A stretch of DNA of 64,000 nucleotides. It comes from Acidimicrobiales bacterium. Lineage in GTDB: Bacteria > Actinomycetota > Acidimicrobiia > Acidimicrobiales > Iamiaceae. The position numbers and the translations under genes were made by a program. The stretch covers positions 17,658-81,657 of the forward strand of contig DASQKY010000016.1 of the NCBI GenBank assembly GCA_035630295.1, given 5' to 3'. Each line of letters opens with the position of its first letter. Position 1 is the stretch's first letter. Below the pieces are notes generated by a model. The model was given only the letters and a program-made list of their open reading frames with translations. It searched no databases and was not told the DNA's origin. Of the stretch, positions 1-9,139 are shown piece by piece.

Positions 1-761
1 ACGACGAGGAGGGCGGGGCGGCGGCGGCCGACGCCCTGCTCACCACCGACACCCGGCGCAAGGAGGCGGTGGCCACGGCGGGGGCGGCCGTGGTCGGGGG
101 CATGGCCAAGGGGGCGGCCATGCTGGCCCCGGCCATGGCCACCATGCTGGCCGTGCTCACCACCGACGCCGAGGCCGACGGGCCGACGCTGCGGCGGGTG
201 CTGGCCGCCGGGGTGGAGGGCAGCTTCAACGCCCTGCTCACCGACGGCTGCACCTCCACCAACGACACAGTGCTCCTGCTGGCCTCGGGCGAGGCCGGGC
301 CGGTGGACGAGGCCGACCTGGCCGCCGCGGTGGCCTCGGTGTGCGGCTCGCTGGCCGAGCAGATGGCCGACGACGCCGAGGGCGCCACCAAGGTGGTCCG
401 GCTGACCGTGACCGGTGCCGCCTCCGACGCCGAGGCCCGGGCCGGCGCCCGGCAGATCGCCCGCAGCGTGCTGTGCCGGTGCTCGTGGTACGGGCGCGAC
501 CCGTACTGGGGCCGCCTGGCCAGCGAGCTGGGTTCGGCCGGCATCACCTTCGAGCAGGAGCGGGTGGCGGTGGCCTACGGCGGGGTGACCGTGGCCGCCG
601 GCGGGGTGTCGGTGGCCCACGACGCCGAGGCGGTGGCGGCCCACATGGACCAGCGGTACCTGCACATCGCCTGCGACCTGGGCCTGGGGGCGGGCACGGC
701 CACCGTCCTGACCAACGACCTGAGCCACGCCTACGTCGACGAGAACATGGGCACCAGCTGA
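1..761 (+). CDS. argJ: ArgJ, glutamate N-acetyltransferase (5' truncated by the window)
   Basis: Bifunctional ornithine acetyltransferase / N-acetylglutamate synthase, which recycles the acetyl group in arginine biosynthesis. The frame enters at base 3 and the start lies outside the window. The self-cleavage site is visible as KGAAMLAPAMATML, with the nucleophilic Thr encoded at 141-143. In this family cleavage before that Thr gives alpha and beta chains, so most of the beta chain is here. The ending YVDENMGTS resembles the usual ArgJ C terminus (YVxxNxxYTT-like). It is first in the arg cluster seen here; argC would be expected just upstream but is not in view. A 78-bp gap with its own regulatory signals separates it from argB. 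Confidence 0.93.
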   Translation, partial: DEEGGAAAADALLTTDTRRKEAVATAGAAVVGGMAKGAAMLAPAMATMLAVLTTDAEADGPTLRRVLAAGVEGSFNALLTDGCTSTNDTVLLLASGEAGPVDEADLAAAVASVCGSLAEQMADDAEGATKVVRLTVTGAASDAEARAGARQIARSVLCRCSWYGRDPYWGRLASELGSAGITFEQERVAVAYGGVTVAAGGVSVAHDAEAVAAHMDQRYLHIACDLGLGAGTATVLTNDLSHAYVDENMGTS

Positions 762-802
762 CCCAGGCCCCGCCGGCCCGGGCGCCGGCCGGGGGAACCG
801 TG

Positions 803-842
803 TTGCATGGCCATGCAGATACGTGCATAAGATGGGGAGATG
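803..842 (+). promoter_or_regulatory. ARG-box operator and leaderless argB promoter
   Basis: A perfect 14-bp palindrome TGCATGGCCATGCA (804-817) is followed about 20 bp later by a second half-site TGCAT (824-828). This matches the paired TGCAT-n4-ATGCA arrangement of ArgR operators in actinobacteria. A -10 box TAAGAT (828-833) lies 6 nt before the argB ATG at 840, so transcription would start at the A of the ATG. A TTGCAT (803-808) could act as a -35 box with a long 19-bp spacer. The operator covers the promoter, as expected for repression by ArgR, whose gene lies in this operon. Family knowledge plus direct reading; not tested. Confidence 0.75.
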
Positions 843-1748
843 GCCCCCGGACACGACAAGCCGGAGCTGGCCCTCCACCAGGTCGACGCCGCCCTGCGGG
901 CCGCCATCCTGGTCGAGGCCCTGCCCTACATCCAGGCCTTCGCCGGGCGCACCGTGGTCATCAAGCTGGGCGGCAGCGCCATGGGCCAGGCCGAGCTGGC
1001 CCGGTCCTTCGCCACCGACGTGGTGCTGCTCCGGGCCGTGGGCCTGAAGCCGGTGGTGGTCCACGGCGGCGGCCCCCAGATCGACGAGATGCTCGGGCGG
1101 CTGGGCCTGGGCACCGAGTTCCGCGACGGCCTGCGGGTCACCGACGCCGAGACGCTGGACGTGGCCCGCATGGTCCTCGGGGGCCGGATCGGGCGCGACA
1201 TCGTGAGCGCCATCAACCGGCACGCCCCGGTGGCCGTGGGCCTCTCGGGCGAGGACGCCGGGCTGCTGGCCGCCGCCCAGCGCGACCCCGGCCTCGGCTA
1301 CGTGGGCGACGTCGTGGGCGTCGACCGGACGATCCTCGACACCCTCATCGAGCAGCGCTTCGTGCCGGTCATCTCCACCATCGGGGCCGACGGCGACGGG
1401 CAGGCCTACAACATCAACGCCGACAGCGCCGCCATCGCCGTGGCCGAGGCCCTGGGGGCCGAGAAGCTCATCTACCTCACCGACGTCCCCGGGGTGCTGA
1501 CCGCGGTCGACGACCCGGCGTCGCTGGTGTCGCGCCTGTCGGTGGCCCGGGCCCGGCTGCTCATCGCCGAGGGGGTCATCGCCGGCGGCATGATCCCCAA
1601 GGTGGAGGCGGCCCTGGCCGCGGTGGAGGGCGGGGTGGGCTCGTCGCACATCCTCGACGGCCGCATCCCCCACGTGCTGCTCCTGGAGCTGCTCACCGAC
1701 GAGGGCGTGGGCACCATGGTCACCCGGTCGGCCGGAGGCCCGTCGTGA
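840..1748 (+). CDS. argB: Acetylglutamate kinase
   Basis: Phosphorylates N-acetylglutamate, the second step of arginine synthesis, in the cytoplasm. 302 aa, usual length for the amino acid kinase family. Visible motifs: VVIKLGGSAM (Lys42 and Gly-rich loop), VHGGGPQID (residues 74-82) and NINADSAAIAVAEAL near residue 185, then LIYLTDVPGV. The extra N-terminal helix (residues 1-30) is the type seen in arginine-inhibited, hexameric forms, so feedback inhibition is likely by inference. The ATG at 840 is favoured because the -10 box places the transcript start exactly there. Its stop overlaps the argD start (GTGA). Confidence 0.96.
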   Translation: MAPGHDKPELALHQVDAALRAAILVEALPYIQAFAGRTVVIKLGGSAMGQAELARSFATDVVLLRAVGLKPVVVHGGGPQIDEMLGRLGLGTEFRDGLRVTDAETLDVARMVLGGRIGRDIVSAINRHAPVAVGLSGEDAGLLAAAQRDPGLGYVGDVVGVDRTILDTLIEQRFVPVISTIGADGDGQAYNINADSAAIAVAEALGAEKLIYLTDVPGVLTAVDDPASLVSRLSVARARLLIAEGVIAGGMIPKVEAALAAVEGGVGSSHILDGRIPHVLLLELLTDEGVGTMVTRSAGGPS

Positions 1749-2947
1749 GCGCGCCGGCCATCGCCCCGCCCCTCATGCCCACCTACGGGGCGCCGCCCCT
1801 CACCCTGGTGCGGGGCGAGGGCACCCGGGTGTGGGACGACCAGGGCACCGAGTACCTGGACTTCCTCACCGGCCTGGCCGTGTGCAGCCTGGGCCACAGC
1901 CACCCGGCGGTGGCCCAGGCGGTGGCCACCCAGGCCCGCACCCTGCTGCACGTGTCCAACCTGTTCGGCAACGACGTGGGCCCCGAGGTGGCCACCACCC
2001 TCGACCGGCTGCTGGGCACCCCGGCCTGGGCCGACGGCTGGGCCGGCGACGGCCCCCGGGGCCGGGTGTTCTTCGCCAACTCGGGGGCCGAGGCCAACGA
2101 GTGCGCCCTCAAGCTGGCCCGCCGGTTCGGGGGCCGGGGCCGCCACGTGGTCGTCTCGGCCCTGGGCTCCTTCCACGGCCGCACCCTGGCCACCCTGCAC
2201 GCCACCGGCCAACCGGCCAAGCACGAGCCGTTCCAGCCCCTGCCCCCCGGGTTCCGCCACGTGGCCTGGGAGGACATCGACGCCCTGGAGGCGGCCCTCG
2301 ACCCCACGGTGGCCGCCGTCCTGTTGGAGCCGCTCCAGGGCGAGGGGGGCGTGAACCCGGCCTCGGCCGCCTACCTGCGGGCCGTGCGGGAGCTGTGCGA
2401 CGTGACCGGCACCCTCCTCATGATCGACGAGGTCCAGACCGGCCTGGGCCGCACCGGCCGCTGGTTCGGCCACCACCACTTCGGCGTGGTGCCCGACGTG
2501 GTCACCATGGCCAAGGCCCTGGGCAACGGGGTGCCCATCGGGGCGTGCTGGGCCCGGGCCGAGGTGGCCGAGACCTTCGAGCCCGGCGACCACGGCAGCA
2601 CCTTCGGCGGCCAGCCCTTCGCCGCCGCCGCGGCCCGGGCCACCCTGGCCGAGCTGGAGGCCATCGACGCCCCGGGGCGGGCCGCGGCCCTCGGGGCCCG
2701 GCTGGCCTCCGGGCTGGCCGAGGTGCCCGGGGTGGCCTCGGTGCGGGGCCTGGGGCTCCTGCTGGCCGCCGAGCTCGACGGCCTCGACTCCAAGGCGGTG
2801 GCCGCTGCCGCCCTCCGGCGGGGCCTGATCGTCAACGCCGTCACCCCCACCGCCCTGCGCTTCGCCCCGCCCCTCACCGTCTCCGAGGACGAGGTCGACC
2901 AGGCGCTGGACGTGGTGGCCGCGGCCGTGGCCGAGGTGGCACCGTGA
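1745..2947 (+). CDS. argD: Acetylornithine aminotransferase
   Basis: PLP-dependent class III aminotransferase converting N-acetylglutamate semialdehyde to N-acetylornithine. 400 aa from a GTG start that overlaps the argB stop by 4 nt (GTGA), indicating translational coupling. Motifs: NSGAEANECALKLAR, SFHGRTLATL, LMIDEVQTGLGRTG, and the PLP lysine Lys257 in TMAKALGNG. It could also act on succinyldiaminopimelate, as ArgD often does. Much longer in-frame upstream sequence exists, but it runs through argB and is not used. Confidence 0.95.
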   Translation: MSAPAIAPPLMPTYGAPPLTLVRGEGTRVWDDQGTEYLDFLTGLAVCSLGHSHPAVAQAVATQARTLLHVSNLFGNDVGPEVATTLDRLLGTPAWADGWAGDGPRGRVFFANSGAEANECALKLARRFGGRGRHVVVSALGSFHGRTLATLHATGQPAKHEPFQPLPPGFRHVAWEDIDALEAALDPTVAAVLLEPLQGEGGVNPASAAYLRAVRELCDVTGTLLMIDEVQTGLGRTGRWFGHHHFGVVPDVVTMAKALGNGVPIGACWARAEVAETFEPGDHGSTFGGQPFAAAAARATLAELEAIDAPGRAAALGARLASGLAEVPGVASVRGLGLLLAAELDGLDSKAVAAAALRRGLIVNAVTPTALRFAPPLTVSEDEVDQALDVVAAAVAEVAP

Positions 2948-3837
2948 CCCGGCACCTGCTGGACGTGGACGACCTCGCCCCCGCCGAGCTGGAGGAGGTG
3001 CTGGTCCTGGCCCACGACCGCTCGCTGCGGCGGGTGCTGGAGGGCCGGGGCGCGGCCCTGCTGTTCGAGAAGCCGTCGGGCCGGACCCGCCACTCCACCG
3101 AGATGGCCGTGGTCCAGCTGGGCGGCCACCCCGTCTACGTGCGGCCCGACGAGGTCGGCATCGACGAGCGGGAGACGGCCGAGGACGTGGCCCGCACCCT
3201 GTCGCAGTACCACGGCGTGATCTGCGCCCGCGTGTTCGACCACGGCGTGCTGGGGCGGATGGCCGCCGCCGGCTCGGTGCCGGTGGTCAACCTCCTCTCC
3301 GACGACGCCCACCCCCTCCAGGCCATCGCCGACCTGCTGACCCTGCTGGAGGCCGGGGGCCTGGACGGGCGCACCCTGGCCTGGGTGGGCGACTTCTCCA
3401 ACGTGGCCCGGTCCCTGGCCCTGGCCTGCGCCATGACCGGGGTCGCGGTCCGGGTGGCCAGCCCCGAGGGCTACGGCCCGACCGACGCCGACGTGGCCCG
3501 GGTGGCCGCCCTGGGCGGCTCCCTCTGGGTCACCGACGACCCCGGGGCCGCGGTGGCCGGGGCCGACACGGTGTCCACCGACGCCTGGTACTCGATGGGC
3601 CAGGAGGCCGAGGCCGCGGCCCGGCGCCCCCTGTTCGCCCCCTACCGGGTGGACACGGCCCTCATGGCCCGGGCCACGGCCGACGCCGTCTTCCTCCACT
3701 GCCTGCCCGCCCACCGGGGCGAGGAGGTCACCGACGACGTGCTGGACGGGCCGTCGTCGCGGGTGTGGCCCCAGGCCGCCAACCGGCTCCACGCCGCCCG
3801 GGGGGCCCTGGCCTGGCTGCTGGGGGTGCGGCCGTGA
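2944..3837 (+). CDS. argF: Ornithine carbamoyltransferase
   Basis: Joins carbamoyl phosphate and ornithine to give citrulline. 297 aa from a GTG overlapping the argD stop (GTGA). The carbamoyl-phosphate loop is SGRTRHS (residues 45-51; the textbook form is STRTR), and the ornithine-binding HCLPAHRG motif is at 252-259. Slightly shorter than typical (about 305-310 aa). The Thr-to-Gly change in the first motif is notable but lies in a tolerated position; the two Arg residues and the final Ser are kept. Coupled downstream to argR by another GTGA overlap. Confidence 0.94.
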   Translation: MTRHLLDVDDLAPAELEEVLVLAHDRSLRRVLEGRGAALLFEKPSGRTRHSTEMAVVQLGGHPVYVRPDEVGIDERETAEDVARTLSQYHGVICARVFDHGVLGRMAAAGSVPVVNLLSDDAHPLQAIADLLTLLEAGGLDGRTLAWVGDFSNVARSLALACAMTGVAVRVASPEGYGPTDADVARVAALGGSLWVTDDPGAAVAGADTVSTDAWYSMGQEAEAAARRPLFAPYRVDTALMARATADAVFLHCLPAHRGEEVTDDVLDGPSSRVWPQAANRLHAARGALAWLLGVRP

Positions 3838-4349
3838 CCGCCGGGCCGCCCCGCATGGGCCGCACCCAGCGCCAGCACCTGGTGGCCAAGCTGCTGGCCT
3901 CGCACCGGGTCACCAGCCAGGAGCAACTCGTCGACCTCCTGGCCGCCGAGGGCGTGGCCTCCACCCAGGCCACCGTGTCCCGGGACCTGGTCGACCTGGG
4001 GGCCATCAAGGTCCGCACCGGCGACGGCGAGTCGGCCTACGCCATCCCCGAGCTGCCCCGCGAGCAGCGGGCCCCCGACGACCACCTGCGCCGGGTGTTC
4101 GGCGACTGGGTGGTGGAGGTCTCCGCCACCGACAACCTGGTGGTCCTTCGCACCCCGCCGGGCTCGGCCCACGTGGTCGGCTCGGCCCTGGACCGGGCGG
4201 ACGTGCCCGAGGTGGCCGGCACCGTGGCCGGCGACGACACCCTCTTCGTCGTGGTCAACGACCCCGACCGCCCCGTCACCGGCCCGGCGGCAGCCCTCGC
4301 CGAGCGCCTCCGCGACCTGGCCGGCCTCACCCCCAAGGAAGAGAGATAG
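3834..4349 (+). CDS. argR: Arginine repressor ArgR
   Basis: Arginine-responsive hexameric regulator. 171 aa from the GTG that overlaps the argF stop; an ATG at 3855 (MGRTQRQH) is an alternative. N-terminal winged helix (about residues 8-65) contains SQEQLVDLLAAEG and TQATVSRDLVDLGAIKV. The C-terminal oligomerisation and arginine-binding domain has GTVAGDDTLFVVV, matching the GTIAGDDTI signature. Placement between argF and argG is the standard actinobacterial order, and the ARG box upstream of argB is its likely target. Confidence 0.95.
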   Translation: MTAGPPRMGRTQRQHLVAKLLASHRVTSQEQLVDLLAAEGVASTQATVSRDLVDLGAIKVRTGDGESAYAIPELPREQRAPDDHLRRVFGDWVVEVSATDNLVVLRTPPGSAHVVGSALDRADVPEVAGTVAGDDTLFVVVNDPDRPVTGPAAALAERLRDLAGLTPKEER

Positions 4350-4354
4350 CACCC

Positions 4355-5557
4355 ATGCCCAAGCGCGTCGTCCTGGCCTACAGCGGAGGTCTCGACACCT
4401 CCGTAGCCGTGAAGTGGATGATCGAGCACTACGGCGTCGAGGTCGTGTGCCTGGCCGTGGACGTCGGCCAGGCCTCCGACGACTGGGACGTGGTCCGCGA
4501 GCGGGCCCGGGCCGCCGGCGCCGTCGAGGCCATCGTGGTCGACGCCCGCCAGGAGTTCGCCGAGGACTTCGTGGCCCCCGCCCTCAAGGCCAACGCCATG
4601 TACGAGGGCCGCTACCCGCTGGTCTCGGCCCTGTCCCGCCCGGTGATCGTCAAGCACCTGGTGGAGACGGCCCGCTACCACGGGGCCGACGCCGTGGCCC
4701 ACGGCTGCACCGGCAAGGGCAACGACCAGGTCCGCTTCGAGGTCTCGACCCGGGCCCTGGCCCCCGACCTGGAGGTGCTGGCCCCGGTGCGGGGCTGGGG
4801 CATGACCCGCGAGGACTCCATCCACTACGCGTACGACCACCAGATCCCCATCCAGGCGACGAAGGAGAAGGTGTACTCCATCGACGACAACCTGTGGGGC
4901 CGGGCCATCGAGTGCGGCGAGATGGAGGACCCGTGGGCCGTGCCGCCCCCCGGCGTGTGGCTCCTGACCCGGCCCACCGCCACCGAGCCCCGGGACGTGG
5001 TCATCGGGTTCGAGCAGGGCGTGCCCACCTCCATCGACGGCCAGCGGCTGGGGATGCTGGAGGTCATCGAGACGCTCAACACGCTGGTCGGCTCCTACGG
5101 CTGGGGCCGCATCGACATGGTCGAGAACCGGCGGGTGGGCATCAAGAGCCGGGAGACCTACGAGTGCCCGGCGGCCCTGGCCCTGATCATGGCCCACAAG
5201 GACCTGGAGTCGATCTGCCTGGAGCGGGACCTCGACCGGGAGAAGGCCCGCGTCGAGCCCCGCTACGCCGAGCTCATCTACGACGGCCTGTGGTTCAGCC
5301 CCCTCAAGCAGGCCTTCGACTCCTTCGTGGACTCCAGCCAGGCCTTCGTCACCGGCGAGGTGCGGCTGCACCTGGCGCCGGGCTCCTGCGCGGTCACCGG
5401 CCGGCGCAGCCAGCACTCGCTCTACGACTACGAGCTGGCCACCTACGACGCCGAGGACTCGTTCCGCCACGAGGACTCGGCCGGCTTCGTGCGCCTGTGG
5501 GGCCTGGGCATCGAGACCTGGGCCGCCCGCCAGGGCTCGCTCCGGGACCGGGACTGA
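4355..5557 (+). CDS. argG: Argininosuccinate synthase
   Basis: ATP-dependent ligation of citrulline and aspartate. 400 aa, normal length. The PP-loop YSGGLDTS is at residues 9-16; HGCTGKGNDQVRFE and ESIHYAYDHQIPI-like blocks follow. A purine-rich stretch AAGGAAGAGAG (4335-4345) sits about 9 nt before the ATG and is one of the clearer ribosome-binding sites in this cluster. The gene is 5 nt downstream of argR and its TGA shares one base with the argH ATG (TGATG). Confidence 0.97.
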   Translation: MPKRVVLAYSGGLDTSVAVKWMIEHYGVEVVCLAVDVGQASDDWDVVRERARAAGAVEAIVVDARQEFAEDFVAPALKANAMYEGRYPLVSALSRPVIVKHLVETARYHGADAVAHGCTGKGNDQVRFEVSTRALAPDLEVLAPVRGWGMTREDSIHYAYDHQIPIQATKEKVYSIDDNLWGRAIECGEMEDPWAVPPPGVWLLTRPTATEPRDVVIGFEQGVPTSIDGQRLGMLEVIETLNTLVGSYGWGRIDMVENRRVGIKSRETYECPAALALIMAHKDLESICLERDLDREKARVEPRYAELIYDGLWFSPLKQAFDSFVDSSQAFVTGEVRLHLAPGSCAVTGRRSQHSLYDYELATYDAEDSFRHEDSAGFVRLWGLGIETWAARQGSLRDRD

Positions 5558-6990
5558 TGGCCGACGACACGCCCGCCCCCGCCGGGGACGGGGACGCCGC
5601 CGAGGGCCGCACGCTCTGGCACGGCCGCTTCGCCGGGGGCCCGGCCGAGGCCCTCCTGGCCTTCACCGTGAGCCTCCCGTTCGACCGGGTGCTGGCCCCC
5701 GACGACATCGCCGGGTCGCGGGCCCACGTGCGGGGCCTGGTGCGGGGCGGGCTGCTCGACGGCGACGAGGCCGGCGCCGTGCTGGGGGCCCTGGACCGGG
5801 TCGAGGCCGAGCTGGCCGACGGCACCTTCGCCTTCGCCCCCAGCGACGAGGACATCCACACCGCGGTGGAGCGGCGGGTCACCGAGCTGGCCGGCCCGGC
5901 CGGGGCCAAGCTCCACACCGGCCGGAGCCGCAACGACCAGGTGGCCACCGACCTGCGCCTGTGGACCAAGCGGGCCCTGGCCGACGTGGCCGCCCGGGTG
6001 CTGGCCCTGCAGGAGGTGCTGCTGGACCGGGCCACCGAGGCCGGCGACGCCTACCTCCCCGGCTACACCCACCTCCAGCAGGCCCAGCCGGTGCTGCTGG
6101 CCCACCACCTGCTGGCCCACGGCTGGGCCCTGGCCCGCGACCTCGACCGCCTGCTGGCCACCCGGGCCCGGGCCGACGTGTCGCCCCTGGGGGCCGGCGC
6201 CCTGGCCGGCTCGTCCCTGCCCCTCGACCCCGAGGGCACGGCCGCCGACCTGGGCTTCGCCGCCGCCTTCGACAACAGCCTGGACGCGGTGAGCGACCGC
6301 GACTTCGTGGCCGAGGCCCTCTTCGCCCTGGCCCTGTGCGGCGTGCACCTGTCGCGCCTGGGGGAGGAGTGGGTGCTGTGGGCCAGCGAGGAGGTGGGCT
6401 TCGTCACCCTCGACGACGCCTACGCCACCGGCTCGTCCATGCTCCCCCAGAAGAAGAACCCCGACATCGCCGAGCTGGCCCGGGGCAAGGCCGGGCGCCT
6501 GGTCGGCAACCTGACCGGCCTGCTGGTCACCCTCAAGGGCCTGCCCCTGGCCTACAACCGCGACCTCCAGGAGGACAAGGAGCCGCTGTTCGACTCGGTC
6601 CGGCAGGTGCTGCTGGCCCTGGCCGCCTGGGAGGGCATGGTGGCCACCGCCACCTTCCGCACCGACCGCATGGCCGCCGCCGCCGACACCCCGGCCGCCG
6701 CCGCCACCGACCTGGCCGAGCTGCTGGTGGCCCGGGGCACGCCCTTCCGCGACGCCCACGCGGTGGTGGGCGACCTGGTCCGCCGGTCCCTGGCCGGCGA
6801 GGGGGCCCTGGCCGACCTGGTGGCCGCGGACGAGCGGCTGGGGCCCGACGCCGCCGCCCTCATCGCCCCCGGCGTGCCCGTCACCCGGCGCACCACCCGG
6901 GGTGGCGGCGGCCCCGGCCCGGTGGCCGATCAGCTCGACCGCTTCCGGGCCCGCCTGGCCGCCGACCGGGACCGCCTCCCCGCGGCCTGA
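5557..6990 (+). CDS. argH: Argininosuccinate lyase
   Basis: Last step of arginine synthesis: splits argininosuccinate into arginine and fumarate. 477 aa, fumarase/aspartase superfamily. Motifs: TGRSRNDQVATDLRLW (substrate loop), TYLPGYTHLQQAQP-type block, and the signature GSSMLPQKKNP (residues 292-302) carrying the catalytic serine. A roughly 16-residue Ala/Asp-rich N-terminal tail precedes the conserved TLWHGRF start. It ends the arg operon; the next gene begins 36 nt later without a clear promoter, so read-through is possible. Confidence 0.97.
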   Translation: MADDTPAPAGDGDAAEGRTLWHGRFAGGPAEALLAFTVSLPFDRVLAPDDIAGSRAHVRGLVRGGLLDGDEAGAVLGALDRVEAELADGTFAFAPSDEDIHTAVERRVTELAGPAGAKLHTGRSRNDQVATDLRLWTKRALADVAARVLALQEVLLDRATEAGDAYLPGYTHLQQAQPVLLAHHLLAHGWALARDLDRLLATRARADVSPLGAGALAGSSLPLDPEGTAADLGFAAAFDNSLDAVSDRDFVAEALFALALCGVHLSRLGEEWVLWASEEVGFVTLDDAYATGSSMLPQKKNPDIAELARGKAGRLVGNLTGLLVTLKGLPLAYNRDLQEDKEPLFDSVRQVLLALAAWEGMVATATFRTDRMAAAADTPAAAATDLAELLVARGTPFRDAHAVVGDLVRRSLAGEGALADLVAADERLGPDAAALIAPGVPVTRRTTRGGGGPGPVADQLDRFRARLAADRDRLPAA

Positions 6991-7026
6991 CCGGGGCGTC
7001 CCCGTGCCTCGCCGCCCCGCCCGCTG

Positions 7027-9096
7027 ATGGCCGCGCCCGCCGCCACGGCCCCCGCACCCCCGCCGGCCCCGTCCCCGTCCGACCCGGCCACCCGGGGCTA
7101 CCGGCCCCACCTGGACGGCGTCCGGGCCGTGGCCGTGGCCATGGTCATCCTGTTCCACCTCGGCTACGCCTGGATCCCCGGCGGGTTCGTCGGCGTCGAC
7201 GTGTTCTTCGTCCTCTCCGGCTACCTCATCACCGGTCTCCTGGTGGGGGAGGCCACCGGGCGGGGCACCGTGGGGCTGGGCCGCTTCTACGCCCGCCGGG
7301 CCCGGCGGCTGCTGCCGGCGTCGATCGCCGTGCTGGCCGCGGTCATGGTGGCCGGCCACCACCTGTTCGACCCGGTGCAGAAGCAGGCGCTGGGGTGGGA
7401 CACCACCTTCGCCGCCTTCTACAGCGCCAACTGGCGGGCCGCCCTGGCCGGCGGCGACTACTTCGCCCCCGGCGACGTGCCCAGCCCCCTGGTGCACTAC
7501 TGGTCCCTGGCCGTGGAGGAGCAGTTCTACCTGGTGTGGCCGGCCCTGTTCCTGGGCCTCTACCGCCTCTCCACCCGGGGCCGGGCCCGTGACGCCGTGG
7601 GCCGCCTGCTGGCCGCGGTGCTGGTCCTGGCCGTGGCCTCGGCCGTGGCCTCGGTGGCCCTGGCCGGGTCGTCGCTGACCTACTACGGCACCCACACCCG
7701 GGCCTACCAGCTCCTGGCCGGCGCGGCGCTGGCCCTGGCCGCCCGCCACCGGGGGTGGGCCTTCCCCGACACCCGGGCCGGGCGGGGGGCGGCCGGCGTC
7801 TCGGCCGTGGCCGCCCTGGCCGCCCTGGCCGCCCTGGCCCACCGGGTCACCGACGCCTCGGCCTACCCGGGGTGGCCCGGCCTGGCCGTCACCGGGGCCA
7901 GCCTGGCCCTCATCGCCGGGGTCGACCTGGCCCCGCCCGGCCCCGTGGCCCGGCTGGTCGGGCACCGATCGTTGGCCGCCGTGGGCCGGCTGTCCTACAG
8001 CCTCTACATCTGGCACTGGCCGGTGATCGTGTTCCTGCCCCTGGTGGCGGCCCGGCCCGAGGTGGACCGGCCCGGGCTGGCCGAGCGCCCGGCCCTGGTG
8101 GCGGTGACCGGGGCCCTGGCCCTGGTGTCGTACCTGGTGGTCGAGCGGCCCGTCCGCTTCCGGCTGGCCGGGGCGGCTCGCCCGGCGGCCGTGGTGGGCA
8201 CCGGCCTGGCCCTCTCGCTGGTGGCCGGGGCGGTGGCCTACCCGCTGTTCCAGCCCCGGGACGACTGGGACCAGGCCGCCCTGGTGGCGGTGCGCGACCT
8301 GGCCGAGCCCGGCCGCTGCCCCTACTTCGAGGAGGACTGGCCGTCCCCGGCCGGCAGCGAGCCGTGCGTGCACCGCGACGGCGACGGCCCGGTGGTGGCC
8401 CTGGTGGGCGACTCCCACGCCCAGCAGTGGCAGCCGGCCCTGGAGGAGCTGGCCGAGGGCAGCGACGCCCGCATCGTCCGGGCCACCCGGGGCGGGTGCC
8501 CGGCCAACGACGTCGTGGCCTACGCCCTCCAGCCCGACGGCCGGAGGGTGACCGACACGGCCTGCGCCGAGTGGCGCCACCACGTCTACCGGGACCTGGT
8601 CGAGCGGTTCGCCCCCGACGTGGTCATCGTGGCCACCCGGTCCCACGTCCGGGGCCTGGTGTCGGGCGGGCGCGACGTGCACCCCACCGACCCGGCCCAC
8701 CTGGGCCTGTGGCGGGAGGGCTGGGACTGGACGCTGCGCACCCTCTCGGCCGGCGGCGCCCGGGTGGTGGTCAGCGAGACCATCCCCACCCTGCCCGAGC
8801 GGGTGCCGGCCTGCCTGATCCGCCGGGGCCAGGCCGGCCGCCACGCCTGCGACTTCCCGGTCGCCGCCGACGCGGTGGTGCCCCGCTACAACACGGCCCT
8901 GCGGGAGGCGGTGGCCGCTGTCCCCGCCGCCGGGGTCATCGACCCGACGCCCATCGGCTGCCCGGGGGGGACCTGCCCGGCCCTGCTGGACGGGGTCATC
9001 GTCCACCGCGACGACAACCACCTGAGCGCCCGCTTCGTCCGTCACCGGGCCGGCGCCTTCGCCGCCCTGCTCCGCACCGCCGGGGCCCGCCTCTGA
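7027..9096 (+). CDS. Acyltransferase-3 family protein with SGNH domain
   Basis: 689-aa membrane protein of the OafA/YrhL class that O-acylates surface polysaccharides. An N-terminal acyltransferase-3 domain (about residues 20-390, roughly ten hydrophobic segments) has RPHLDGVRAVAVAMVILFHL with the family His, and PLVHYWSLAVEEQFYLVWPA. A C-terminal extracytoplasmic SGNH domain has GDSHAQQW (about 461-468) and the DNNHLS catalytic Asp/His motif near 662. The substrate is unknown. It lies between argH and argS without a functional link to either. Confidence 0.9.
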   Translation: MAAPAATAPAPPPAPSPSDPATRGYRPHLDGVRAVAVAMVILFHLGYAWIPGGFVGVDVFFVLSGYLITGLLVGEATGRGTVGLGRFYARRARRLLPASIAVLAAVMVAGHHLFDPVQKQALGWDTTFAAFYSANWRAALAGGDYFAPGDVPSPLVHYWSLAVEEQFYLVWPALFLGLYRLSTRGRARDAVGRLLAAVLVLAVASAVASVALAGSSLTYYGTHTRAYQLLAGAALALAARHRGWAFPDTRAGRGAAGVSAVAALAALAALAHRVTDASAYPGWPGLAVTGASLALIAGVDLAPPGPVARLVGHRSLAAVGRLSYSLYIWHWPVIVFLPLVAARPEVDRPGLAERPALVAVTGALALVSYLVVERPVRFRLAGAARPAAVVGTGLALSLVAGAVAYPLFQPRDDWDQAALVAVRDLAEPGRCPYFEEDWPSPAGSEPCVHRDGDGPVVALVGDSHAQQWQPALEELAEGSDARIVRATRGGCPANDVVAYALQPDGRRVTDTACAEWRHHVYRDLVERFAPDVVIVATRSHVRGLVSGGRDVHPTDPAHLGLWREGWDWTLRTLSAGGARVVVSETIPTLPERVPACLIRRGQAGRHACDFPVAADAVVPRYNTALREAVAAVPAAGVIDPTPIGCPGGTCPALLDGVIVHRDDNHLSARFVRHRAGAFAALLRTAGARL

Positions 9097-9139
9097 GCGC
9101 GGGTTTGACCGCCGGTGGTGCCGGGCCGGACGATGAGGC

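Noticed and set aside
9105-9137. Leaderless promoter for argS
   Set aside because: TTGACC is well placed as -35, but the expected -10 position reads GGACGA, so no supported call.
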